64,000 nucleotides of DNA from Lachnospiraceae bacterium. GTDB lineage: Bacteria > Bacillota > Clostridia > Lachnospirales > Lachnospiraceae. This document shows, in pieces, positions 38,012 through 46,192 of the stretch. Location of the stretch: contig JAQUUX010000002.1 in the NCBI GenBank assembly GCA_028693705.1, positions 1 through 64,000 of the forward strand, read 5' to 3'. Below the pieces are notes generated by a model. It ran no database searches and had not been told where the DNA came from. It saw only the letters and a program-made list of their open reading frames with translations. Position numbers and translations under genes: made by a program. Every line of letters starts with the position of its first letter. The first letter of the stretch is position 1.

Positions 38012-38875
38012 ATGTGGATTGCTGATCAGTGGAAAGACTATGAAGTACTTGATACTTCTGAAGGAGAGAAATTAGAGAGATGGGGAAAATACCTATTGGT
38101 ACGTCCTGATCCCCAGGTTATCTGGAACACTCCCAAGAAGTTACCGGACTGGAAAAAAATGAACGGCCATTATCATAGAAGTGCAAAAGGCGGTGGTGAA
38201 TGGGAGTTTTTTGATCTGCCAAACGAATGGAGCATCAGTTATAAAGAACTTACTTTTCATTTGAAGCCCTTCAGTTTCAAGCATACTGGTTTATTTCCTG
38301 AGCAAGCAACCAACTGGGACTGGTTTTCTTCTTTAATAAAAGGTGCAAGCAGACCGATTAAAGTACTAAACTTATTTGCCTATACCGGTGGCGCCACCCT
38401 CGCTGCCGCAGCTGCGGGTGCAACTGTAACTCATGTGGATGCTTCTAAAGGTATGGTTAACTGGGCTAAAGAAAATGCTGCCGCCAGTGGTTTGGAGGAT
38501 GCACCGATTCGTTGGCTGGTCGACGATTGTGGCAAGTTTGTAGAACGTGAAATCCGTCGTGGCAATCGTTACGATGCCATTATCATGGATCCGCCCTCCT
38601 ATGGACGCGGTCCTAAGGGAGAAATCTGGAAAATTGAGGACAGCATTTATCCCTTCATCGAGCTGACCACACAGATCTTATCAGACAAACCGCTTTTCTT
38701 CCTGGTTAATTCCTATACCACAGGATTACAGCCTGCTGTTTTATCTTATATGATAAATACTGCTCTTGTTGGAAAGTTCGGTGGTCACGTAACAGCTTCT
38801 GAAATCGGACTGCCGGTTAGTTCCAATGGGTTGGTGCTGCCATGCGGAGCTTCAGGGCGGTGGACAAATAACTAA
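38012..38875 (+). CDS. Class I SAM-dependent methyltransferase (RlmI/K-like)
   Basis: The 287-residue protein has motif I NLFAYTGGATLAAAAAGA (about 122-139), the acidic HVDASKG after strand 2, and the catalytic-loop motif DPPSYGRGPKG near 192 that is typical of COG1092-type rRNA/tRNA methyltransferases. It lacks the N-terminal PUA domain of RlmI. AAGGAG precedes the ATG. The TAA stop is formed together with the left end of structured element copy B. The target base is unknown. Confidence 0.86.
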   Translation: MWIADQWKDYEVLDTSEGEKLERWGKYLLVRPDPQVIWNTPKKLPDWKKMNGHYHRSAKGGGEWEFFDLPNEWSISYKELTFHLKPFSFKHTGLFPEQATNWDWFSSLIKGASRPIKVLNLFAYTGGATLAAAAAGATVTHVDASKGMVNWAKENAAASGLEDAPIRWLVDDCGKFVEREIRRGNRYDAIIMDPPSYGRGPKGEIWKIEDSIYPFIELTTQILSDKPLFFLVNSYTTGLQPAVLSYMINTALVGKFGGHVTASEIGLPVSSNGLVLPCGASGRWTNN

Positions 38876-39484
38876 ACTGCAGATTAAAGGAATAAAGATT
38901 GATGTAAAGGGACGGTTCAGCCGTGTATCATATGCTCACAAGCCCGTTTTCACTACGGTAAACACGTAGCTGTACATAAGTTCGCACAAGACGCGAACTA
39001 AGTACAGACGCGTTTACAGTGCTTGTTCGCATACGATACACGGCTGAACCTCGTTTTACGGTAATGTTTATTTCCTTTAAGCTGCAATTTGTGGTGCTAG
39101 TGCATAGACCCCAGTTACGGCAAATGAATAGTTGCAATAGTTTAGCCTTGGCTACAGACCGGGCCAACTGCAGATTGGCAACTTGAAAAGAATAGCGAAT
39201 GTAACGAACAGGCAGTGGTGCGGGTGTGTATTCTTCCATTGCCTGTGAACATGTATTAAAGCCACTTAATCATTCCCAGCTGTTACCACAGCTATTCCGG
39301 GCAAGGATGCCCGGAAAGGAACCTCAGAGCCAGGATGGCGATTGGTTCCGTTAGCGTAAGCTGCTGCAATCTAACTGGAATGATCTAGTGGTTTTTATAC
39401 GTGCGAGCGGCAATGGAAGGATGCACACCCGCACCACTGCCGTCTCGTTATAATTATTATTTGCAAGTTTCTAACCTACAGTTT
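38874..39484. repeat. Structured element, copy B (two tandem hairpins)
   Basis: About 611 bp between the methyltransferase and EamA stop codons, same build and orientation as copy A. Hairpin 1 runs from AACTGCAG at the left end to CTGCAATT (39082-39089); hairpin 2 from AACTGCAG (39166-39173) to CTACAGTT at the right end. Bases 38884-39061 equal copy A over 178 bp. In the rest, paired changes keep the stems: core stem GGAACC (39318-39323)/GGTTCC (39344-39349) replaces GGCCCC/GGGGCC around the same 20-base loop, and CAGTGG/CCACTG replaces CAATGG/CCATTG. A copy-A hairpin (AAGCCATAAATGGCTT) is missing here. Confidence 0.85.
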
Positions 39485-40369
39485 ACCACTTGATTCCGGC
39501 ATCTGCGCCAGAATCACTGCTGCAAAAACGATTGCACATCCCAGGAATTCCCTTACCGTCATTTGATCCTTTAAGATCAGCCAGCCTGCCAACGCGGAGA
39601 ATACTGACTCCAAACTCATTAACAAAGTTGCAACAACAGGTGCAACATCCTTTTGTGCAATGATCTGTAGTGTATAAGCTACTCCACTGGATAATACACC
39701 TGCGTATAAGATACATTCCTTCGCATCCCATATTGCGCTCCATGAAGGCGTTTCAAAAAAGAACATTAAGATACAGCTGATCACTCCGCAAACCAGAAAC
39801 TGTATGCTGGATAATCTAACGCCATCTACTCTTGGAGAAAAATAATCCACGACAAGAATATGACCTGAAAACAGCACGGCACATATTAAAACCATCATAT
39901 CGCCATATCCAATAGAAAAGTCCTCTTTAATACAAAGCAGATAAAAACCTATAACAGCAACAACTACGCTGATCCATGCCAGGTTGGATACTTTTTTATG
40001 TAGAAACAATCCGAAAAGTGGAACCAGGATGATATACAAAGCTGTGATAAATCCACCTTTACCTGCCGTTGTATACTGCAAGCCTATTTGCTGAAAGATA
40101 CTTCCACCAAACAAAAACAAACCACAAAACAGGCCACCGGTTAAAAGGCTCTTCTGATTTAACTTCATCTTTCTTTTTTCATCTTCACTGCGGAAATGAT
40201 CCTGCACAAGAATAACCGGTATCAGCACCGCACTTCCTATTAACATACGAATGCCACAATAGGTAAAAGGACCAACATAGTCCATTCCTTTTTTTTGAGC
40301 GACAAAAGCGCTGCCCCAGATCATTGCTGTCAGCAGCAGTAGTAGGCTTCCACGAATCTGTTTTTTCAT
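39476..40369 (-). CDS. EamA-family (DMT) transporter
   Basis: A drug/metabolite-type transporter of 297 residues with ten predicted helices in two EamA halves: WGSAFVAQKKGMDYVGPFTYCGIR near the start and the second half ending WLILKDQMTVREFLGCAIVFAAVILAQ-like. Substrate unknown. The ATG at 40369 is chosen because GAGG lies 6 bases upstream. Its last codons and TAG stop lie inside the right end of structured element copy B. Confidence 0.9.
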   Translation of the reverse strand: MKKQIRGSLLLLLTAMIWGSAFVAQKKGMDYVGPFTYCGIRMLIGSAVLIPVILVQDHFRSEDEKRKMKLNQKSLLTGGLFCGLFLFGGSIFQQIGLQYTTAGKGGFITALYIILVPLFGLFLHKKVSNLAWISVVVAVIGFYLLCIKEDFSIGYGDMMVLICAVLFSGHILVVDYFSPRVDGVRLSSIQFLVCGVISCILMFFFETPSWSAIWDAKECILYAGVLSSGVAYTLQIIAQKDVAPVVATLLMSLESVFSALAGWLILKDQMTVREFLGCAIVFAAVILAQMPESSGKL

Positions 40370-40446
40370 AATGTTCCTCATACTGACGATTTTCATACTT
40401 TTGCAACCTGCAGTTGCACTATTTTCGCCAAGCAATAGTTTAACCC

Positions 40447-40518
40447 AAAATGAGACAGGTTACAATCCAAAATCATCAGCTTTTCACCAATTATTCCATC
40501 TGCAACCTGCCTCATTTT
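40447..40518. terminator. Terminator-like inverted repeat after rubrerythrin
   Basis: AAAATGAGACAGGTTACA and TGCAACCTGCCTCATTTT pair over about 18 bases around a 36-base loop, with T-rich flank on the plus strand. It separates the decayed rubrerythrin gene from EamA. The arms differ at a few places. A leader function for EamA is also possible. Confidence 0.6.
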
Positions 40519-40543
40519 TAATTTTTTGTCTTATGGTCTGCTA

Positions 40544-41001
40544 TTAAAAGTTTTCAGCCTTGATCTCAAAATAGCTCTGTGGATGTGCACATACAGGACA
40601 TACACTTGGAGCATCTTTTCCAATTACAATGTGTCCGCAGTTACGGCAGATCCACATCTTCTCTCCATCTCTTGAGAAAACAATTGCATCTTCAATATTC
40701 TTTAACAGCTTTTTATATCTTTCCTCATGCTCTTTTTCAATTGCTGCTACCATTTCAAATAATTTAGCAATATCATCAAAGCCTTCCTCTTTTGCTTCCT
40801 TGGCGAAAGTAGAATACATTTCAGTCCATTCGTAATTCTCACCTTCAGCTGCATCCTTTAAGTTTGTCATAGTGTCGGCAACACTGCCACCATGTAAGAG
40901 TTTAAATCAGATCTTTGCATGTTCGTTTTCATTGCCTGAGATTCTCCAGCAAAAGCAGCCATTAAATTTGCTTCCGTTTTTGTTCCTTTTAAATCTGCCA
41001 T
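40544..41001 (-). pseudogene. Rubrerythrin, disrupted
   Basis: Rubrerythrin reduces hydrogen peroxide in anaerobes through a diiron four-helix bundle and a C-terminal rubredoxin-type iron site. The start (41001, AAAGGGG upstream) reads MADLKGTKTEANLMAAFAGES as in intact homologues, but after residue 23 roughly 30 codons are missing at about 40930 and the frame shifts. In the restored frame a TGA at 40907-40909 replaces the usual Trp. The C-terminal part (from 40870) with CRNCG… [11 protein letters not shown] is intact but has no good ribosome site. The missing helix carries iron ligands, so no active enzyme can be made. Confidence 0.88.
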
Positions 41002-41022
41002 TTCAAATACCCCTTTCGTTCT

Positions 41023-41037
41023 CTACCATTATGGTAG
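41023..41037. promoter_or_regulatory. 15-bp palindrome before rubrerythrin
   Basis: CTACCAT-T-ATGGTAG is a perfect palindrome 22 bases before the rubrerythrin start. It could be an operator for a redox regulator, but it does not match the PerR box. Unassigned. Confidence 0.4.
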
Positions 41038-41149
41038 GCTTTTCTTTTTTCATCCCTAAATTGTTGTTTTAGCTTTCGTCTCTATAGTTCTGCTATATAT
41101 TACCAACATATCTTTATTATAGAGTTGTTCTGAGGGTTTTCAAGTAGTA

Positions 41150-42508
41150 CTAAAGTACCTCCTGTTTTCTGGTTAGATCTTTTACCCATGCATATTTCCA
41201 ATAATGATGGAATTCCACGGGAATCTTAATGATTTCATCCAGATTCAGTACAAAATAAACTACCAGAACCGGAAGTTTAAAATAAAAGGCTGCCAGCAAT
41301 CCCATAGGCACTACAATGCACCACATATTTACAAAATCGCAAATCAACCCGAATCTCGTATCTCCTCCCGCGCTAAATATACCAGATATAATCGTTGCAT
41401 TGATAGACTTTCCCACAAGATAATAAGAACAGATCATAAGCATTACTTTTAAATATCCTCTGGCTGTATCGCTTAAATTTACATGCTGTAAAATCACCGG
41501 ACTACAAGCTAATAAAATCAAGCCTGATACGACACCGCTAACAGCTGCCAGTTTCCAAATACGATCGCCATACTCTCTGGCACGTTTCAAAGCATCTTTT
41601 CCCAATTCATTTCCAATCATGATACTGGCACCACTGGCGATACCAAGACAAAAGCAGGAAATCAGGTTTTTCACAATATTTGCAATGGAATTGGCAGCAA
41701 CTGCGTCACTCCCCAGGTGTCCCATAATAACAGTATACATGGTAAAACCACATCCCCAAGCTAATTGATTGCCCAGTACCGGCAACATATAATGTGTAAA
41801 ATCTTTTCGCAGTACCGGATCTGTTCTCATCAAATATTTTCCTTGCAGCTTAATTCTATTTTTTCTATACGAATCTGCCACTACCCAAACAAATTCTACC
41901 AGCTTTGATATCACTGTTGCTATTGCTGCACCTGCAATTCCCATTGGTTTTACCCCTAACAGTCCAAAAATCAAAATTGCATTTAGAACAATATTTAATA
42001 TCATGGAAATAGAACTAATCATTGTGCTTTTTAGGGTAAATCCACTGTTTTTCATAATACACAGATAACCTTGGGACAATCCTGCCAGCAAATAAGAGAT
42101 TCCCACTATTTTCAAATACTCTGATCCCATTTCAATCAGCACCGGATCTGTTGTAAATATACGCATTAACAAACCGGGGGTAAAGCTGGCTGCCAGACAG
42201 AAAGTTAATGAAATAGCTCCTGATAATTTCAATGCTATCACCAGAATTTTAGAAATAGCTTCCCTGTTTCCTTTTCCCCAATACTGCGCTGCCAGGATTG
42301 TGGTTCCTGTTGTAATGGCATACCAGAATAGATTCAGCACGAACTGTATCTGTCCCGCCAATGATACCGCTGAAAGTGAATCCTGGTTTAATACCCCCAG
42401 CATAATCGCATCTGAAGCGCTCACTGCTGCTACCATAAAATTCTGAATAGCAATAGGCACCACCAATCCGCTTATTTTTTCATAAAAAATTGCTTTTTCC
42501 TCTGTCAT
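41150..42508 (-). CDS. MATE-family efflux transporter
   Basis: A 452-residue membrane protein with twelve helices in two halves, of the multidrug and toxin extrusion family, which exports cations in exchange for sodium or protons. It shows NFMVAAVSASDAIMLGVLNQDSLSAVSLAGQ near the start and QYWGKGNREAISKIL in the first half. It follows no local regulator gene. It lies upstream of the decayed rubrerythrin gene on the same strand and is divergent from the flavin reductase remnant. Confidence 0.92.
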   Translation of the reverse strand: MTEEKAIFYEKISGLVVPIAIQNFMVAAVSASDAIMLGVLNQDSLSAVSLAGQIQFVLNLFWYAITTGTTILAAQYWGKGNREAISKILVIALKLSGAISLTFCLAASFTPGLLMRIFTTDPVLIEMGSEYLKIVGISYLLAGLSQGYLCIMKNSGFTLKSTMISSISMILNIVLNAILIFGLLGVKPMGIAGAAIATVISKLVEFVWVVADSYRKNRIKLQGKYLMRTDPVLRKDFTHYMLPVLGNQLAWGCGFTMYTVIMGHLGSDAVAANSIANIVKNLISCFCLGIASGASIMIGNELGKDALKRAREYGDRIWKLAAVSGVVSGLILLACSPVILQHVNLSDTARGYLKVMLMICSYYLVGKSINATIISGIFSAGGDTRFGLICDFVNMWCIVVPMGLLAAFYFKLPVLVVYFVLNLDEIIKIPVEFHHYWKYAWVKDLTRKQEVL

Positions 42509-42580
42509 ATACTCCTCCGTACCGGTACTACGCTTTTCCGGTCAGGTATAATTTCTATTACATCTCACATACTAAATATC

Positions 42581-42597
42581 ACTATTATAACGATAGT
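42581..42597. promoter_or_regulatory. Small inverted repeat between divergent genes
   Basis: ACTAT-N7-ATAGT, containing TATAACG, lies in the gap between the MATE gene and the flavin reductase remnant. It could be a MarR-type operator but the arms are short. Confidence 0.25.
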
Positions 42598-42628
42598 TAC
42601 CTCATTTGAAAAGAAAGGAATTCATATT

Positions 42629-43141
42629 ATGGAACAAATTCCTGCCACACAACAGTTATTGCAAAAAATGTCCTACGGTGTATATATCATCACCACCATG
42701 GATGGAAATACCCCGACAGGATGTATCGCTAACAGCGCAATGCAGATTACCAGCAAGCCATCCACAGTTGCCGTCAGTATCAATCATAAAAATCACACTT
42801 ATGATTGTCTGGTAAAAAATGGCAGATTTGCTCTTCATATTCTATCTGTAAAATCTGACGTTTCTCTGATAGGACGTTTTGGATTTTAATCCGGAAATGA
42901 TATCAAAAAATTTGAAGGATTGTCTTATCATGTGAAATCAGATCTTCCTGTTCTGACAGATTGCTGTGGATATGGGATTTTTCAAATCAAGACCAGTTTG
43001 GATGCCGGTACTCATACAATTTTTCTGGGTGAACTACAGGATGCTGTCATGATCCATGATGAGATTCCTATGACTTATGCCTATTATCATCAGGTTATCA
43101 AAGGAGCTACGCCACCTCACGCACCTACCTATGTTCAATGA
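42629..43141 (+). pseudogene. Flavin reductase-like protein, nonsense mutation
   Basis: The frame of 171 codons matches flavin reductase-domain proteins (FMN-binding split barrel) such as the N-terminal part of high-molecular-weight rubredoxin: MSYGVYIITTMDG, GCIANSAMQITSKPS and, after the lesion, FLGELQDAVMIHDEIPMTYAYYHQVIKG. A TAA at 42887-42889 falls inside GRFGF(stop)SGNDIKKFEG, cutting the product to 86 residues. AAAGGAA precedes the start. The frame ends at NAPTYVQ-like sequence; related proteins often go on into a rubredoxin domain that is absent here. Confidence 0.85.
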
Positions 43142-43237
43142 TTTTATCAAATAACCCCTCGGAATGTTTTCGTAAAAATAGATCCGCTTCTATAAATGAA
43201 GGGGATCCATTTTATGTTCAAAAATATTATTGTAATG

Positions 43238-44113
43238 CTAATCTGCCGGACGCTGATAAAAATGTCCTGCCAGCTGTTCTGTTTTCACAACATTTACAAA
43301 TGCCTGGGGATCAGTTTCCCTAATTGCTTTCATGACATGTTTTCCTTCTGCACTTGAGACTACAGAATAGACCACATTCCTTTCACAATGTCCGTAGGAT
43401 CCTTCTCCTTCTAATACTGTTGCTCCATGATTGCTAACCAGAGAAATTGCTTTACATACTTCTTCAGCTTTATTGGTTACAATAAACAGGGTTTCCTGCT
43501 GGTACTTCTTATACAATACATGTAATACCTGTGTAGATGCATATTGGAAAATAATGGAATATAAAGCCTTATCCCAGCCAAATAAAATACCTGCGGCCGA
43601 TAAAATAATGATATTAAGCCCCAGCACCATGTTAAAGGAATCCATGCCTTTCTTCTCGGACAAATATATGGCAATAAAATCTGTTCCTCCGGTTGTGGCA
43701 TTCATTAACAGGCACATACTAATCACCAGACCATTTATCATTCCTCCGAATACACTGATTAACAGAGTATCATAAGTAATAACATAGCCCGGGATCATAT
43801 CCGTTAATACACTGGTCAGTACAATCATCAGACAGGAATAAATAGTAAATTTCTTTCCAATGAAACGAAATCCTATATATACAGGTATCGCATTTAGTAA
43901 CAGGTTAACAATTGTATAAGGAATCGTTACATCAAAAAACAGCTCCGCAACTCGTTGTATCAAAATCGTCAGACCCGTTGCCCCGCCCGGATATAAACCG
44001 CCGGTACGCACAAATGTTTTAATATTGGTCGACATAATCAAAGATGCGATGCAAATAATAATGATTCTTTTCACATCTTTTTTATAATCAAATTTCATTT
44101 TCCTAATCTCCAT
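43238..44113 (-). CDS. YitT-family membrane protein
   Basis: A 291-residue protein with five to six N-terminal helices of the YitT type (GGLYPGGATGLTILIQR; MNATTGGTDFIAIYLS) and a C-terminal cytosolic DUF2179 domain from about 205 (LFIVTNKAEEVCKAI, HGATVLEGEGSYG). This two-domain build is common and multi-copy in Firmicutes; function unknown. It converges with the flavin reductase remnant. Confidence 0.92.
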   Translation of the reverse strand: MEIRKMKFDYKKDVKRIIIICIASLIMSTNIKTFVRTGGLYPGGATGLTILIQRVAELFFDVTIPYTIVNLLLNAIPVYIGFRFIGKKFTIYSCLMIVLTSVLTDMIPGYVITYDTLLISVFGGMINGLVISMCLLMNATTGGTDFIAIYLSEKKGMDSFNMVLGLNIIILSAAGILFGWDKALYSIIFQYASTQVLHVLYKKYQQETLFIVTNKAEEVCKAISLVSNHGATVLEGEGSYGHCERNVVYSVVSSAEGKHVMKAIRETDPQAFVNVVKTEQLAGHFYQRPAD

Positions 44114-44311
44114 AGATTATTTATTACTTTATTCTGATTATAGCATGAATACTGTCGATTTAGTATCCGGAGTATTTCATGTTTTTACTCTTTTTCATGC
44201 AATTATTATTTGCGATTTTTTTCTTAATATTTCTAAATTCTTTCTTACTTACCTTGCCATTCGTATTGTTTCCCTTTACAATGTAGAGAATCATAAAGGG
44301 GGTATTAGCTT

Positions 44312-45127
44312 ATGGAAGAAAAGATCAAAGAATATGATGTTTTACAGTCGGAATCTATCCAATACAATGAAACTTTTGACCCAGATAAGGAAACCCGTAA
44401 GAAACCAGAGCCAAGTAAACGGATTCCAAATAAAAATAATTCCATTAATAAGAAATTAGTAAAAAGAAATTCTAGTATAAATCATTCTAACTGCAAGCAC
44501 TCTAAAAGAAAAAATTCCAAAAGTAAGCATTCTTTTGCTTCATTTTACAAATCAGCGGCCAAGTTCACCGGAAGTACGGTTAAAGCCGGCATAACGATTT
44601 CTCAGAACACCATTCAGCTGATCGGTTCAATTGCTAAATCAATATTTAAGTTGATTACTCTGGGATTGATCCTTCTCATAATGGTAATCTTCGGAATACA
44701 CTTTTGGCAAGCGTATCCAGCACTGGGTACTTTGGAATCTATTCCAAATGATTACAATTATGCGCTTGCTGCATACTTTGGGGTCGCCGTATTATTGCTA
44801 TTGTTTGAGTTGCTGGCTTTCTGGCGAGCCTCCACTACTCTCAAACTGCTTGATAATGGACATGTTTATCACTACGACAATGGACGAGGGCTTTTTTCTT
44901 TTATCATCATATATGTCGGTGCATACTTTTCATTACACTACGCAGATTTAATACCTGAGATTTCCCTCTATCCCGCCTTAACCGGTATTCGTTTTGCTCT
45001 GAATATATACGGATCCATGTTACAGGAAATACAGGGTATCTGCATACTCGGCGTGATCAGCTGCTTTATTCGGTGGGGCTGTACGAAGCTTGTTATTATG
45101 ACTCGACATCATGATAGAATCAGATAA
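44312..45127 (+). CDS. Putative membrane protein with basic N-terminal tail
   Basis: The 271-residue product has a hydrophilic N-terminal 75 residues rich in Lys, Asn and Ser, an amphipathic stretch (GSTVKAGITISQNTIQLIGSIAKS-type) and four hydrophobic segments at about 110-132, 144-168, 192-214 and 244-262. AAGGGGG lies before the ATG. I recognise no family. The tail could bind nucleic acid or acidic lipid, which is inference. A strong terminator follows. Confidence 0.68.
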   Translation: MEEKIKEYDVLQSESIQYNETFDPDKETRKKPEPSKRIPNKNNSINKKLVKRNSSINHSNCKHSKRKNSKSKHSFASFYKSAAKFTGSTVKAGITISQNTIQLIGSIAKSIFKLITLGLILLIMVIFGIHFWQAYPALGTLESIPNDYNYALAAYFGVAVLLLLFELLAFWRASTTLKLLDNGHVYHYDNGRGLFSFIIIYVGAYFSLHYADLIPEISLYPALTGIRFALNIYGSMLQEIQGICILGVISCFIRWGCTKLVIMTRHHDRIR

Positions 45128-45151
45128 TAAATCAATACAAATTTACTCATA

Positions 45152-45199
45152 AAATAAGCCATAGCAACCGGATATCATCCGACGCTATGGCTTATTTTT
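45152..45199. terminator. Bidirectional terminator
   Basis: ATAAGCCATAGC and GCTATGGCTTAT form a 12-bp stem around an 18-base loop with five T after it on the plus strand. It overlaps the stop of the GNAT remnant on the minus strand. Confidence 0.9.
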
Positions 45200-45737
45200 A
45201 TATGATATCTATTGCGTAATACATGGGAATACACTTAAGTTCAGAATCTTCCTTTGAAAAACTCATATCCGCTTCCAGTTTTTCAAAATCATTTCTTTTG
45301 TAAAGACTGTAGCCCTCTTCTGTTGAATTCAATGTAATGAAAGCAAACCCTACATAATTATTTCTTAGCTCCTGAATCTAATCCATGCAATCCATTAGCA
45401 AAACATCAGATAGATTGATAATCTCACCATCTTCTGTCTTTGCCTGCAATATTCCATGGTATTTTTCATCCAGTGCAAAACAATTTATATGTATCGAACC
45501 ACCCATCTTTTTTCTAATACCGGAATCGTCATATTCCACATCACCAGTTCCAATATTATAATAGCCGATGATTGTATCATTTTCATCAGATAAGAATACA
45601 AAAGTTTTTCAGATATTCTTATCAAAGGCATATTCGCTTCGCAAGAAATTATCCAAATATGAATTGCCAGAGTGAAAAAACAATGCCAGCTTTTGCAGGC
45701 TGGCATTATACTCTAAAACATTAAGCTTATTTCCCAT
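45198..45737 (-). pseudogene. GNAT-type acetyltransferase, two nonsense mutations
   Basis: One uninterrupted register of 180 codons from ATG (45737) to TAA (45198) reads like a GNAT acetyltransferase: FVFLSDENDTIIGYYNIG, GGSIHINCFALDEKYHG and VGFAFITLNSTEEGYSLYKRNDF near the end. It is broken by TGA at 45609-45611 (codon 43) and TAG at 45378-45380 (codon 120). AAGGA precedes the start. Because the register is kept throughout, the decay is recent. The gene was coupled by a TAATG junction to the small gene before it, so the pair resembles a two-gene operon. Confidence 0.82.
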
Positions 45738-45913
45738 TATGCTTTCCTTGTAACCTTTACTTCTTTTTCATTTGTCAGAGGATTAGTCACTACAGAAAAA
45801 TCATGTGATTGTATGAAATTCTTTCTTGACCTTGCACCTTTTGACATCTGTTTTTTTACTACAAGTTTTCCTTTTGCCACAAATGGTTTATCCGTCATAC
45901 ATGCATAATTCAT
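45737..45913 (-). CDS. Small conserved-looking protein, 58 residues
   Basis: Begins MNYACMTDKPFVAKGK and is basic throughout, ending KEVKVTRKA; no signal or membrane segment. AGGAGG lies at ideal spacing before the ATG at 45913. It is coupled to the GNAT remnant by TAATG. Gene pairs of a small basic/antitoxin-like protein and a GNAT enzyme can be toxin-antitoxin modules, but no ribbon-helix-helix motif is evident, so the role stays open. Confidence 0.6.
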   Translation of the reverse strand: MNYACMTDKPFVAKGKLVVKKQMSKGARSRKNFIQSHDFSVVTNPLTNEKEVKVTRKA

Positions 45914-46135
45914 TGTGATTCCTCCTTCCTGTATGATTTTAAAACTTTTATCGTGTAATAACACGAAAGACATTTCTGTCTGTACAGTTATTATATGTTA
46001 TTTTTGTAGAAAATGCATTAACAATTTTTCTCAATGAAACTGTTCTTTTTTCAAAAGTACAGCGCAAATTCATTGGATTTTTTTATTTATGGCACCGTTT
46101 TGGCACCGTTCAGCCTTTTTCCTCAATCATTGTTT

Positions 46136-46170
46136 GTAAAAAGGCTTCTAGGGAAAACCCCAGAAGCCTT
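46136..46170 (-). terminator. tuf terminator
   Basis: On the minus strand AAGGCTTCTGGGG…CCCTAGAAGCCTT with a four-base loop, followed by TTTTT. It lies 23 bases past the tuf stop. Confidence 0.92.
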
Positions 46171-46192
46171 GATTTTACTGTATTATTTACAA

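Noticed and set aside
42606-42815. Alternative frame overlapping the flavin reductase remnant
   Set aside because: No family match; the overlapping frame from 42629 matches flavin reductases on both sides of the stop.
8998-45737. Stop-codon recoding (for example TAG or TGA read as an amino acid) in place of pseudogenes
   Set aside because: TAA, TAG and TGA all appear as premature stops, core genes use all three as normal ends, and a frameshift and a deletion are also present.
46091-46110. Short direct repeat TTGGCACCG-like before the tuf terminator
   Set aside because: Two nine-to-ten-base copies only; no array and no clear role.
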